Origin: Streptomyces sp. MJM8645
Lineage (GTDB): Bacteria > Actinomycetota > Actinomycetes > Streptomycetales > Streptomycetaceae
Assembly (NCBI RefSeq): GCF_001625365.1
Contig: NZ_LJJF01000003.1
Span: 62,001-126,000, forward strand
Direction: 5' to 3'
DNA: 64,000 nt
A model generated the notes under the pieces. That model made no database searches, was not told where the DNA came from, and was given only the letters and a program-made list of their open reading frames with translations. This document shows positions 8,479 through 16,498 of this stretch, piece after piece; position 1 is the first letter of the stretch, and every line of letters begins with the position of its first letter. Both the position numbers and the translations under genes were made by a program.

Positions 8479-9981
8479 TCAGGCGGGTCGGGCGGCGGGT
8501 CGGGCGCGTTCGGTGATGTTGCGGGCCATGGCGCCGAACACCAGGGCGTGGAAGGGCGCCACCGACCACCAGTAGAGGTGGCCGGCCAGTCCGTGCGGGT
8601 GGAACAGCGCCCGCTGCTGGTACAGCGCGCCGCCGTCGCCGTCGGGCGTCACGCGCAGTTCGAGCCAGGCCAGGCCCGGCAGGCGCATCTCGGCGCGCAG
8701 CCGCAGCAGGTGTCCGGGTTCGATCTCCTCGACCCGCCAGAAGTCGAGCGCGTCGCCGACCCGCAGCCGGTGGCGGTCGCGGCGGCCCCGGCGCAGGCCG
8801 ACGCCGCCGGCCAGGCGGTCCAGACGGCCCCGCAGGGCCCAGGCCAGCGGCAGGGAGTACCAGCCGTTCTCGCCGCCGACGCCCTCCACCACCCGCCACA
8901 GCGCGGCCGGGTCGGCGGCCACCCGGCGCCGGCGCAGGTCCTGGTAGAGGCTGCCGCCGGCCCAGTCGGGGTCGGTGGGCAGCGGGTCGCTGGGCGCGCC
9001 GGGCAGGGAGGCGGAGGACCAGCGGGTGGAGACCTGGGCGTCGCGGATGCGCCGCAGGGCCAGTTCCACGGCCCGGTCGAAGCCGGTCAGGCCCTCGGGC
9101 GGGTCGGGGATCCAGCGGGCGATGTCGTGTTCGCGGCACACCACCTCGTGGCGCAGCGACTCCACCAGCGGGCGGGCGAGCGAGCCCGGTACGGGGGTGA
9201 CCAGGCCCACCCAGTGGCTGGACAGGCGCGGGGAGAGCACGGGCACCGGCACGATCAGGCGCCGGGGCAGGTCGGCGACCTCGGCGTAGTGGCGCATCAT
9301 CAGCCGGTAGGTGAGCACGTCGGGCCCGCCGATGTCGAAGGTGCGGTCGACCTCGGGGGGCAGGGCGGCGGCGCCGACCAGGTAGCGCAGCACGTCGCGT
9401 ACGGCGATCGGCTGGATGCGGGTGTCGACCCAGCGGGGGGTGACCATCGCCGGGAGCCGTTCGGTCAGGTGGCGCAGCATCTCGAAGGAGGCCGAGCCGG
9501 AGCCGATGATCACCGCGGCCCGCAGTTCGGCGGTGGGGACGCCGCCCGTGCGCAGGGCGCGGCCCACTTCGGCGCGCGAGCGCAGGTGGGCCGACAGGTG
9601 CGGTTCGGGCACGCCTGCGGGCAGCAGTCCGCCGAGGTAGACGATGCGCCGGGTGCCGGCGGCGGCGGCCGCCTGGGCGAAGGCCTCGGCGGCCTGCCGG
9701 TCCCGGGTCTCGAAGCCGGGCCCGGTGCCCAGGGAGTGGACCAGGTAGTAGGCGGCGTCGATGCCGTCGAAGGCCGCGGACAGGGTCTCAGGGCGGGTGA
9801 CGTCCCCGGTGACGGCCTCCACGTCGGCCCGCCAGGGCTGGTCCCGCAGCCGGAGCGGGTCGCGGACCAGGCAGCGCACCCGGTACCCGGCGGCGAGCAG
9901 TTCGGGCACCAGGCGCCCGCCGATGTAGCCGGTGGCGCCGGTGACCAGGCAGTGCGGGCGCGTCCGGGTCGGCTCGTCCAC
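8479..9981 (-). CDS. NAD(P)-binding epimerase-like protein with DUF2867 C terminus
   Basis: 500 residues from a GTG at 9981, with GAGGAG about 6 bases upstream. Earlier frame extends but is compositionally odd. The N-terminal Rossmann half begins CLVTGATGYIGGRLVPELL (GxxGxxG dinucleotide motif) and includes AYYLVHSLG and IVYLGGLL, typical of atypical short-chain dehydrogenases. The C-terminal 150 residues (from about GGENGWYSLPLAWALRGRLD to HALVFGAMARNI) match the DUF2867 module. Such fusions are commonly encoded next to photolyases. The stop is about 55 bases upstream of phr on the same strand, which suggests co-transcription. The substrate is unknown. Confidence 0.88.
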   Translation of the reverse strand: MDEPTRTRPHCLVTGATGYIGGRLVPELLAAGYRVRCLVRDPLRLRDQPWRADVEAVTGDVTRPETLSAAFDGIDAAYYLVHSLGTGPGFETRDRQAAEAFAQAAAAAGTRRIVYLGGLLPAGVPEPHLSAHLRSRAEVGRALRTGGVPTAELRAAVIIGSGSASFEMLRHLTERLPAMVTPRWVDTRIQPIAVRDVLRYLVGAAALPPEVDRTFDIGGPDVLTYRLMMRHYAEVADLPRRLIVPVPVLSPRLSSHWVGLVTPVPGSLARPLVESLRHEVVCREHDIARWIPDPPEGLTGFDRAVELALRRIRDAQVSTRWSSASLPGAPSDPLPTDPDWAGGSLYQDLRRRRVAADPAALWRVVEGVGGENGWYSLPLAWALRGRLDRLAGGVGLRRGRRDRHRLRVGDALDFWRVEEIEPGHLLRLRAEMRLPGLAWLELRVTPDGDGGALYQQRALFHPHGLAGHLYWWSVAPFHALVFGAMARNITERARPAARPA

Positions 9982-10105
9982 CTGCGGCTCCTCTCGTGCG
10001 GGCGGGTGCGCCCCCCGTACCCCGCCAGGCGCGGGGGGCGCTGCCGGGGTGTTCGGAGCGGACGCGGCCGGGGATTGGACGGGGCCGGGGATTCGAGTCT
10101 TCCAG

Positions 10106-10151
10106 GGGTCTCCTGCGGGCGCCCGGGCGTGCGGGCGCCCGCAGGAGACCC
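10106..10151. other. perfect 20-base-arm inverted repeat in divergent intergenic region
   Basis: Arms 10106-10125 and 10132-10151 are exactly complementary (starting GGGTCTCCTGCGGGCG), with a 6-base loop GGCGTG. It lies in the 368-base gap between the divergent DUF2867 and SigK-like genes, so it is not downstream of either gene and is not an obvious terminator. Just after it, the segment GGTGTCCTTCGCGGG occurs twice (about 10151 and 10177). The rest of the gap shows no gene. It could be a cruciform-forming operator or a leader structure for the sigma gene. Confidence 0.75.
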
Positions 10152-10349
10152 GGTGTCCTTCGCGGGGGCCGGAAATCTGGTGTCCTTCGCGGGCAATCCG
10201 CGCCGGGTGCGGCTTCGAACGCCTGACGTCGCCGTGTTCCGTCGGCCCGGCCGGGTGTCCGTCCGGCCGGGATTCCCTGGAGGTCGTGCCATGCCCACCG
10301 TCCACTGGCCGGGGCCGTCGCCCGTGCGTTGCGAGCGCGAGGCGGCCGG

Positions 10350-10934
10350 ATGAGTACGGTCGTTCACCTGTCCGGGCCGGGGCGTCCGGGCACCGACCTC
10401 AAGGAGTTGCTGAGCAGGACCGCGCGCGGCGACCGGGAGGCGTTCGGCCGGCTGTACGACGCGGTGGCGGGCCCGGTGCTGGGGCTGGTCCGCCGGGTGC
10501 TGCGGGATCCGGCGCAGTCCGAGGAGGTCGCGCAGGAGGTGATGCTGGAGGTGTGGCGCACCTGCGCCCGCTACCGGCCCGAGCGCGGGGAGGTGCTGGC
10601 GTGGGTGCTGACCATCGCCCACCGCCGCGCCGTGGACCGGGTGCGGGCGGCGCAGGCGGCCGCCGACCGCGACCAGCGGGCAGCCGCCGCCTCGCACGTG
10701 CCGGCGTTCGACGAGGTCGCCGAGCAGGTCGAGGGGCGGCTGGAACGCGAGCAGGTGCGGCGCTGCCTGAAGGGGCTGACCGAGTTGCAGCGGGAGTCGA
10801 TCACGCTGGCCTACTACCGCGGGTACACCTACCCGCAGGTCGCCGAACTGCTCGGCACCCCGCTGGGCACCGTCAAGACCCGGATGCGCGACGCGCTGAT
10901 CCGGCTGCGCGACTGCCTGGGAGTGGGAGCATGA
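10350..10934 (+). CDS. sigK: ECF sigma factor, SigK-like (ECF19 type)
   Basis: 194 residues from the ATG at 10350. Region 2 reads REAFGRLYDAVAGPVLGLV and EEVAQEVMLEVWRTCARY; region 4 has LQRESITLAYYRGYTYPQVAELL and GTVKTRMRDALIRLRD. This agrees with the SigK group, including the AQAAADRDQRA linker. It overlaps the RskA-type anti-sigma gene by four bases (ATGA), the normal arrangement for this pair. Expected targets are the pair itself and the two downstream envelope genes. The paralogue at 16489-17202 shares most of its core motifs. Confidence 0.9.
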   Translation: MSTVVHLSGPGRPGTDLKELLSRTARGDREAFGRLYDAVAGPVLGLVRRVLRDPAQSEEVAQEVMLEVWRTCARYRPERGEVLAWVLTIAHRRAVDRVRAAQAAADRDQRAAAASHVPAFDEVAEQVEGRLEREQVRRCLKGLTELQRESITLAYYRGYTYPQVAELLGTPLGTVKTRMRDALIRLRDCLGVGA

Positions 10935-11680
10935 GCGGCGCCGACCTGCACACGCTGACCGGCGCCTACGCCGCGCACGCCCTCGACGCGGACGAGCGCG
11001 CGCAGTTCGAGCGCCACCTGGCGCAGTGCCCGGCCTGCGCCCGGGAGGTGGCCGAGTTCACGGCGACGCTGGCCAGGCTGGGCGCCGCGCAGGCCGTCGC
11101 GGTGCCCGGGGAGCTGAAGTCGCGGGTGATGGACGCGCTGGACACCGTCCGGCAGGAGGCCCCGCGCGCCGCGGCCGGGCCCGACGGCGCCCGGCGCCCC
11201 GGGCGGCTCGCCCGCGGCTGGCCGCGGCTGGCGCTGGCGGCCTGTCTGGCGGCGGCCGCGGCCCTCGGCGGCGTGGCCGTCCAGCAGCACCGGGAGGCTA
11301 ACCGGGCCAGGGCCCTCGCCGCCGCGCTGCAGCGGCACCAGGACCTGGTCACCGGGCTGCTGGCGGCACCCGACGCCCGTCGGGCGAGCGGCCCGGCGGC
11401 CGGCGGCACCGGCAGCGGGGCGGTGGTCTGGTCGCACGGCCGGGGCCGGGCCGTCCTCCTGGCCTCCGGCCTGCCCGCCCCGGCGGACGGCACGGCGTAC
11501 GAGCTGTGGTTCGACGACGGCGCCGCGATGCGCCCGGCGGGGCTGATGCCCCGGGGCGACGGCGCGTTCCTGCTGGACGGCCCCCTGGACGGTGCGCGCG
11601 GCATCGGCGTCACGGTGGAGCCCTCGGCCGGCTCCGCTCACCCCACGGGGGCGCCGGTCCTGCTGATCCCGTTCACCTGA
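10931..11680 (+). CDS. rskA: anti-sigma-K factor, RskA family
   Basis: 249 residues, translationally coupled to the sigma gene. Residues 1-80 form the zinc-finger-like anti-sigma domain (LTGAYAAHALDADERAQFERHLAQCPACAREV, in outline, including the HLAQCPAC motif). One membrane segment, RLALAACLAAAAALGGVAV, lies near residue 100. The extracytoplasmic part ends in the RskA_C fold (VLLASGLPAPADGTAYELWF, FLLDGPLDGARGIGVTVEP). It holds the sigma factor at the membrane until it is cleaved by proteolysis. The signal sensed is not visible. Confidence 0.9.
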   Translation: MSGADLHTLTGAYAAHALDADERAQFERHLAQCPACAREVAEFTATLARLGAAQAVAVPGELKSRVMDALDTVRQEAPRAAAGPDGARRPGRLARGWPRLALAACLAAAAALGGVAVQQHREANRARALAAALQRHQDLVTGLLAAPDARRASGPAAGGTGSGAVVWSHGRGRAVLLASGLPAPADGTAYELWFDDGAAMRPAGLMPRGDGAFLLDGPLDGARGIGVTVEPSAGSAHPTGAPVLLIPFT

Positions 11681-11689
11681 GCGGCCGAA

Positions 11690-11778
11690 CCGGGTCGGGC
11701 GGAAGGCCGGATCGGTCAGGTCGGTCAGGTCGGGGTCAGGTCGGGGTCAGGAGACGGTGACGGTGACGGTGACGGTGC
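11690..11778. repeat. tandem short repeats after rskA
   Basis: The 350-base gap between rskA and the molybdopterin oxidoreductase begins with GGTCAG-type repeats (11705-11750), followed by five GACGGT hexamers (about 11754-11778). No coding potential is convincing in either strand. The rest of the gap carries the inverted repeat described separately and presumably the promoter of the next gene. Confidence 0.7.
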
Positions 11779-11938
11779 CGTGCACGGATTCGGCACCGGG
11801 CGGGTGACGGCCTGCCGCGCGATGCCCGTGGACGGCGAATTCACCGCTACGCGTGACGCGGCTGAACACTCCGGACGGGCCCGGGCCGACCCCCCGGGGG
11901 CGCCCCGGGTGCCCTTGGGCGGCCTCAGCGCGGCCCCG

Positions 11939-11970
11939 GCTCTGGCCGGGAGGTGTCACCCGGCCAGAGC
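11939..11970. promoter_or_regulatory. 12-base-arm inverted repeat upstream of the oxidoreductase
   Basis: GCTCTGGCCGGG at 11939-11950 pairs exactly with CCCGGCCAGAGC at 11959-11970 around an 8-base loop. TGTCACCCG occurs in the loop-right arm and again 19 bases on (near 11973), as a direct repeat about 60 bases before the ATG. It may be an operator or a terminator for rskA. There is no T-tract. Confidence 0.5.
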
Positions 11971-12030
11971 AATGTCACCCGATCGGGGGGTATCCGGACT
12001 CGCACCCATCCGGTGGAGCCGGACCGCCGA

Positions 12031-13656
12031 ATGAGGACCGTGACCGATGAGACGAGCAGCAGCCCGCCGGGCGCCCTCCCCCGAGCACGCACCCGTGCCG
12101 CCGGGCCGGCCGTCGCGGCGCTGTGCGGGCTGGCGGCCGCCGCCGCGGCCGTGGGAGCCGGCGAGGCGGCGGCGGCGTTCACCCGCCCCCAGGCCTCACC
12201 GGTGGTGGCGATCGGCTCGGCGGCGATCGACCTCGCGCCCACCGCCGTCAAGGCGTGGGCGGTCCAGCGGTTCGGCACCGGCGACAAGGCGGTCCTGCTG
12301 GGCGGGATCTACACCGTCATGGGCCTCGCGGCCGCGGCCCTCGGCGTGCTGGCCGGACGCCGTCGCGGCGCGGCCGCCGCCCTGTTCGCGGCCTTCGGCG
12401 GCCTCGGTGCCTGGGCAGCGCTGGCCCGCCCGCAGGCCGTCCCCACCGACCTGCTGCCCTCCGCCGCCGCGGCGGGCGGCGCGGTCGCCGTGCTGTGGTG
12501 GCTGACCGGACCCGCCCTCTCCCTTGGCCCTTTCCTTGACCCTTTCCCTGGCCCCTCCCGCCGCTCGGGCGCGGTCCGGCCGGCCGGGCCCGAGCGGCGG
12601 CGCGTCCTGGCGGCCGGCGCCACGATCGGCGCGGCCGCCGCCCTCGGCACGGCCGGACGCGTCCTGTCCGACCGGCGCGGCGACGTCAGCGCGGCCCGCG
12701 CCGCCGTCCGCCTGCCGCCGCCGCTGCGCCCGGCGCCGCCACTGCCGCGCGCCGTCGGCGCCACGGTCCCCGGCCTGCCCCCGTTCATCACCCCCACCGC
12801 CGACTTCTACCGCGTCGACACCGCCCTGACCCTGCCGCGCATCGACCCGCGCGCCTGGTCGCTGCGGCTGCACGGCCTGGTCGACCGCCCACTGCTGATC
12901 GGCTTCGACGACCTGCTCGCCCTCGGGCTGGAGGAGCTGGACCACACCCTGTCCTGCGTCTCCAACGAGGTCGGCGGCCCCTACGCGGGCACCACCCGCT
13001 GGCTCGGCGCCTCGCTGCCCGCCCTGCTGCGCCGCGCCGGCGTCCGCTCCGGCGCCGAGCAGCTCGTCGGCCGCTCGCAGGACGGCATGACGATCGGCAC
13101 CCCGGTCGAGACGCTCCTCGACGGGCGCCGGGCGCTGCTCGCGGTGGCGATGAACGGCGAGGCGCTGCCCGTCGAACACGGCTTCCCCTGCCGCACGGTG
13201 GTGCCCGGCCTCTACGGCTACACCTCGGCCACCAAGTGGCTCGTCGACCTGGAGGTGACCACCTTCGCCGCCCGCGACCCGTACTGGGTGCGGCGCGGCT
13301 GGGACCGCACCGGCGAGGTCCGCACCGCCTCGCGGATCGACGTGCCCGCGCCGTTCGCCCGCGTGCCGCCCGGCGACGTGACGGTGGCCGGCACCGCCTG
13401 GGCCACCCACCGCGGCATCGCCGCCGTCGAGGTGCGCGTCGACGGCGGGCCCTGGCGGCAGGCCGAACTGGCCGCCGACGCCGGGCCCGACCTATGGCGC
13501 CAGTGGACCCACGCCTGGACCGGCGCCACCCCCGGGACCCACCGCATCGAGGCCCGCGCCACCGACGCCACCGGGGCCGTCCAGCCCGAGACCCGCACAC
13601 CTCCCTACCCCTCGGGCGCGACGGGCTGGCACAGCGTCGTCGTCACCGTCACCTGA
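12031..13656 (+). CDS. membrane-anchored molybdopterin oxidoreductase, sulfite-oxidase family
   Basis: 541 residues from the ATG at 12031; an upstream in-frame ATG at 11953 would add 26 unlikely residues. The first 180 residues carry about five membrane helices. After a linker comes the Moco domain: FYRVDTALTLPRID, WSLRLHG, then HTLSCVSNEVGGPYAG, whose Cys is the expected molybdenum ligand, and GFPCRTVVPGLYGYTSATKWL. The C terminus is the Ig-like dimerisation domain (VTVAGTAWATHRGIAAVEVRVDGGPW). It probably acts outside the membrane; the substrate is unknown. It is followed closely by the fasciclin lipoprotein, a partnership seen in other SigK regulons. Confidence 0.9.
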   Translation: MRTVTDETSSSPPGALPRARTRAAGPAVAALCGLAAAAAAVGAGEAAAAFTRPQASPVVAIGSAAIDLAPTAVKAWAVQRFGTGDKAVLLGGIYTVMGLAAAALGVLAGRRRGAAAALFAAFGGLGAWAALARPQAVPTDLLPSAAAAGGAVAVLWWLTGPALSLGPFLDPFPGPSRRSGAVRPAGPERRRVLAAGATIGAAAALGTAGRVLSDRRGDVSAARAAVRLPPPLRPAPPLPRAVGATVPGLPPFITPTADFYRVDTALTLPRIDPRAWSLRLHGLVDRPLLIGFDDLLALGLEELDHTLSCVSNEVGGPYAGTTRWLGASLPALLRRAGVRSGAEQLVGRSQDGMTIGTPVETLLDGRRALLAVAMNGEALPVEHGFPCRTVVPGLYGYTSATKWLVDLEVTTFAARDPYWVRRGWDRTGEVRTASRIDVPAPFARVPPGDVTVAGTAWATHRGIAAVEVRVDGGPWRQAELAADAGPDLWRQWTHAWTGATPGTHRIEARATDATGAVQPETRTPPYPSGATGWHSVVVTVT

Positions 13657-13728
13657 CCCCACCCCACGACCTACCCACCCCTTCGGCATCCGGGATCCGC
13701 CCGATGCCCCTGACAGGAGAATCCGTCC

Positions 13729-14403
13729 ATGAACACGACCGTCCTGGTCCGCAAGCCCTTCGCCGCCGTCCTCGCCGCCGGCCTGCTGGCCGCCGCCCTG
13801 AGCGCGTGCAGCAACAGCGGCGGCGACGCGAAGTCCTCGGACACGGCCAAGAGCACCACCGCGGCCGCCGCACCCCAGCCGTCCAGTGCCCAGGCTTCCG
13901 GTGCCCCGGCCGCCGAGCAGGTGACGGCCGGGCAGCCGTTCGGCACCGCGTGCGCGGCCGTCCCCAAGGACGGGGCGGGCAGCTTCACCGGCATGGCCAA
14001 GGACCCGGTCGCCACCGCCGCCTCCAACAACCCGCTGCTGTCCACCCTCGTCACCGCCGTCAAGCAGGCCGGCCTGGTGGACACCCTCAACTCCGCGAAG
14101 AACATCACCGTCTTCGCCCCCACCAACGACGCCTTCGCCAAGCTCCCGAAGAAGGACCTCGACGCCGTCCTCGCCGACAAGGACAAGCTCACCAAGATCC
14201 TCACCTACCACGTCGTCCCCCAGCGCCTGGCTCCCGCGGCGCTCGCCGGCGGACACAAGACCCTGGCCGCCGACGACCTCACCGTGACCGGCGCCGCCCC
14301 GGACTTCACCGTCAACTCCGCCGCCAAGGTGCTGTGCGGCGACGTCCAGACCGCCAACGCCACCGTCTACATCGTCGACACCGTCCTGATGCCCGCCTCC
14401 TGA
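13729..14403 (+). CDS. fasciclin-domain lipoprotein
   Basis: 224 residues. The signal peptide ends in the lipobox LLAAALSAC, so Cys is lipidated and the protein is anchored outside. A Ser/Ala-rich linker follows. The FAS1 domain includes NPLLSTLVTAVKQAGLVDTLN, ITVFAPTNDAFAKLP and LTYHVVPQRL, and ends with VDTVLMPAS. AGGAG precedes the ATG. MPT70/MPT83 of mycobacteria are SigK-controlled fasciclin proteins, so its location 2.8 kb after a sigK-rskA pair fits a conserved regulon. It is followed by a strong terminator. Confidence 0.92.
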   Translation: MNTTVLVRKPFAAVLAAGLLAAALSACSNSGGDAKSSDTAKSTTAAAAPQPSSAQASGAPAAEQVTAGQPFGTACAAVPKDGAGSFTGMAKDPVATAASNNPLLSTLVTAVKQAGLVDTLNSAKNITVFAPTNDAFAKLPKKDLDAVLADKDKLTKILTYHVVPQRLAPAALAGGHKTLAADDLTVTGAAPDFTVNSAAKVLCGDVQTANATVYIVDTVLMPAS

Positions 14404-14424
14404 GCCGACATCAGCCCATGAACC

Positions 14425-14464
14425 GCGGCCCCCGGCGAACAACCCCCCGGTAGCCGGGGGCCGC
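14425..14464 (+). terminator. terminator after the fasciclin gene
   Basis: A 12-base perfect stem (14425-14436 with 14453-14464, core CGGCCCCCGGC) starts 22 bases after the stop codon. There is no T-tract, as is usual in this GC range. Confidence 0.7.
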
Positions 14465-14502
14465 ACCCCCACCTCCCGCCCCCGCTGGCTTGCCCACCAG
14501 CC

Positions 14503-14924
14503 AAATATGTAGACCGACCGACATATTCTCCCCCACGTCTCGCAGGCTCGCCCGTGCGCAGGAAGTCGGACCCGCCGACTTCCTGTGCACGGCGGCATGG
14601 CGGCGCTTCTGCTCCCACCAGAGAAATATGTAGACCGACCGGCATATTTCTTCTACGCCACGATTCCAGCCGCGCGAGAAGTCGGCAGGTCCGACTTCTC
14701 GCGCGCGCCGAGCCGCTCCTGCTTCCCGGCTCCCCGCCCGCCCACTGTGCGCGCAGTCGAATATGTAGACCGACCGATATATTTTTCCCGTTTGCAGCGC
14801 CCCGCTCGCAGGCCCCGCCGTGTGGCGAAGCCGAGGGCGAACCACCCCGCACAGGAAGTCGGGCAGGCCGACTTCCTGTGCGCACCGCAGGCGCGATCGA
14901 ATCTGTAGACCGGTCGGTATATTC
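14503..14924. repeat. left A/B palindrome array (A1-B1-A2-B2-A3-B3-A4)
   Basis: Two unrelated inverted repeats alternate in this gene-free stretch. A elements (14503-14528, 14623-14650, 14759-14785, 14899-14924) share AATATGTAGACCGACCG followed by an inverted CATATTC arm, giving an AT-rich dyad around a GC core. B elements (14554-14590, 14671-14705, 14848-14882) are 14-16-base GC-rich arms, core AGGAAGTCGG, around 5-base loops that differ every time. Successive A elements start 120, 136 and 140 bases apart. The spacers differ from one another. No open frame here looks like a protein. The array ends 72 bases past the stop of the LitR-like gene. Confidence 0.9.
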
Positions 14925-14996
14925 ACTCCAGGCCGACGGCGCGAGCCCGTGGGCAAGGCTGTACGGCGCACATGTCGCGGTTCCGCAGGGCGGGGT

Positions 14997-16034
14997 TCAG
15001 CGCAGCAGGTGCTCCAGCTGGTCGAGGGCGGTGGGCAGGTCGCGGGGGCGCAGGGCGCCCGGGGGGCGGCGGGGGCCGGTCCAGCCGGGGCCGGCGGTCA
15101 GGACGACGGGGCGGGTGCGGGCACCGTGGGGGCCCCAGGCGGTCTCGGCGACACGGCGGGCCAGGGCCCGGTCGGCGGTGCGGGCGACCTGGGACCACAG
15201 CAGGACGGCGGGCGGGCCGGTGCGGCGAACCGCTTCCAGCAGGGCTTCGGTCGGCAGGGCCGGACCGAACATCCGAAACGGCAGGCCCCGTTCGGCCAAC
15301 CCCGCGGCCAGCGCCTCCAGCGGCAGGGCATGCAGTTCGGCGGGCATGCCCGCGAGCAGGACGGCCGGACCCTGCGGCGGCTCGGCCCGATCGGCGGCGC
15401 GGCGCAGAGCGGCGGCGACGTGCCAGGACAGCAGGTGCTCGACCTCGACGTAGCGCTCGCCCTCGGCAGCCCACTTGCGGCCGGCGGCGCGCAGGGCGGG
15501 CATCATCACCTCGGTCCAGGCGGCGACCGGGCCGAGGGTGTCGACGCTGTGTCGCAGGATCCGGGCGAGCTCGGGGGCGTCGAGGCGAACGGCCGCGCGG
15601 GCCAGCCCCCGGCATTCGGGGCGGACGGTGCCGACGGGCAGGGTGTTCCCGCCGCCGCGGGCCGGCCCGCCGGCAAGCAGCCCCGGCACCTCGCGAGCCT
15701 CGGGCGGCCCTGGGGCCTCGACGGCGAGGGCGAGGCGGGCGGCCTCGGCCGGGGTGACGCCGCGGGCGGTCAGGCGGCACATCTCCGCCAGGACGGCGAC
15801 GTCCCGCGGACTCCACTGGCGGTGGCGCCCGGGATCGCGCCGGGCGGGGCCGACGCCGTAGCGGCGTTCCCAGGAGCGGACGGTGGTCGGGGAGACACCG
15901 AGCATGCGGGCGAGGGCACCGGTGGTCAGGCTGGCCTGGGCCGGCGGCCGACCGGCGGAGGCAGACACGGGGACGGGAACCGGGACGGGGACGGGGACGG
16001 GGACGGGGACGGGGACGGGGACGGGGACGGGCAC
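14997..16034 (-). CDS. litR: MerR-type B12-binding light-responsive regulator (LitR/CarH family)
   Basis: 345 residues. After an unusual N-terminal run of alternating Val and Pro, the MerR helix-turn-helix reads TTGALARMLGVSPTTVRSWERRYG. A four-helix B12-capping region has WTEVMMPALRAAGRKWAAEG and YVEVEHLLSWHV. The Rossmann-like cobalamin domain begins LLAGMPAELHALPLEALAAGL, with His in the lower-ligand position of the E/D-x-H motif. These features identify an adenosylcobalamin photoreceptor repressor. I chose the GTG at 16034 because TAGGCT lies 7 bases upstream, implying a leaderless mRNA; no Shine-Dalgarno exists. Palindrome arrays flank both sides. Confidence 0.85.
   Translation of the reverse strand: MPVPVPVPVPVPVPVPVPVPVPVSASAGRPPAQASLTTGALARMLGVSPTTVRSWERRYGVGPARRDPGRHRQWSPRDVAVLAEMCRLTARGVTPAEAARLALAVEAPGPPEAREVPGLLAGGPARGGGNTLPVGTVRPECRGLARAAVRLDAPELARILRHSVDTLGPVAAWTEVMMPALRAAGRKWAAEGERYVEVEHLLSWHVAAALRRAADRAEPPQGPAVLLAGMPAELHALPLEALAAGLAERGLPFRMFGPALPTEALLEAVRRTGPPAVLLWSQVARTADRALARRVAETAWGPHGARTRPVVLTAGPGWTGPRRPPGALRPRDLPTALDQLEHLLR
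15982..16031 (-). repeat. (GGGGAC)n hexanucleotide tract at the start of the LitR-like gene
   Basis: Eight near-perfect GGGGAC units, with degenerate copies beyond, encode a Val-Pro repeat directly after the start codon (about 12 Val and 11 Pro). Unit gain or loss changes tail length without shifting frame. Confidence 0.85.
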
Positions 16035-16041
16035 ATGCGTG

Positions 16042-16070
16042 AGCCTATGCGGGGCAGGACGGGGCAACAG
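16042..16070 (-). promoter_or_regulatory. probable leaderless promoter of the LitR-like gene
   Basis: On the minus strand TAGGCT (16047-16042) sits 7 bases before the GTG. A weak upstream hexamer, TGTTGC, lies 16 bases further out. The right A/B array begins about 50 bases upstream of this, so the array could control the promoter. Confidence 0.5.
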
Positions 16071-16120
16071 GCGTCGCGGATGCGAGCGGCAAGCAGTGCT
16101 CGTTCCGCAGAAGCCATCGG

Positions 16121-16498
16121 TGTGCGCAGGAAGTCGGACCTGTCGACTTCCTGCGCACACCGCAGCTGCCGACCTGGAGGGAATATGCAGGTCGGTCTAC
16201 AGATTTGTCCCCCGGCGCGCCGAGAACCCCGGCAGGGCGGGCCCGGGGACAGAACCATCCCGCCAGCGCGCACAGGAAGTCGGACCCGTCGACTTCCTGC
16301 GCACACCGCAGCTGCCGACCTGGAGGGAATATGCAGGTCGGTCTACAGATTTGTCCCCCGGCGCGCCGAGAACCCCGGCAGGGCGGGCCCGGGGACAGAA
16401 CCATCCCGCCAGCGCGCACAGGAAGTCGGACCCGTCGACTTCCTGTGCGCACCACGGCCGCGGGCCCGAGGGGAATATGCAGGCCGGTCTACAGATTC
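16121..16498. repeat. right A/B palindrome array (B4-A5-B5-A6-B6-A7), inverted relative to the left array
   Basis: B elements at 16121-16159 (perfect 16-base arms, 7-base loop), 16267-16305 and 16414-16450 alternate with A elements at 16180-16206, 16326-16352 and 16473-16498. The A elements are in reverse orientation compared with the left array. The unit repeats about every 146 bases and, unlike on the left, the spacers are near-identical, including an inner TGTCCCC/GGGGACA inverted repeat, so this side was recently amplified. The stop codon of the sigma gene at 16489 lies inside A7. Confidence 0.9.

Noticed and set aside
11754..11778. Coding GACGGT repeat
   Set aside because: No frame with start codon and ribosome site covers it; it is treated as a short non-coding tandem repeat.
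14503..14924. B12 riboswitch near the litR-like gene
   Set aside because: The array lies downstream of litR, lacks the conserved B12-box pattern and consists of simple short dyads.
14503..16498. CRISPR array
   Set aside because: Repeats are two different palindromes, spacing is about 120-146 bases, the right-hand spacers are near-identical and no cas gene is present.
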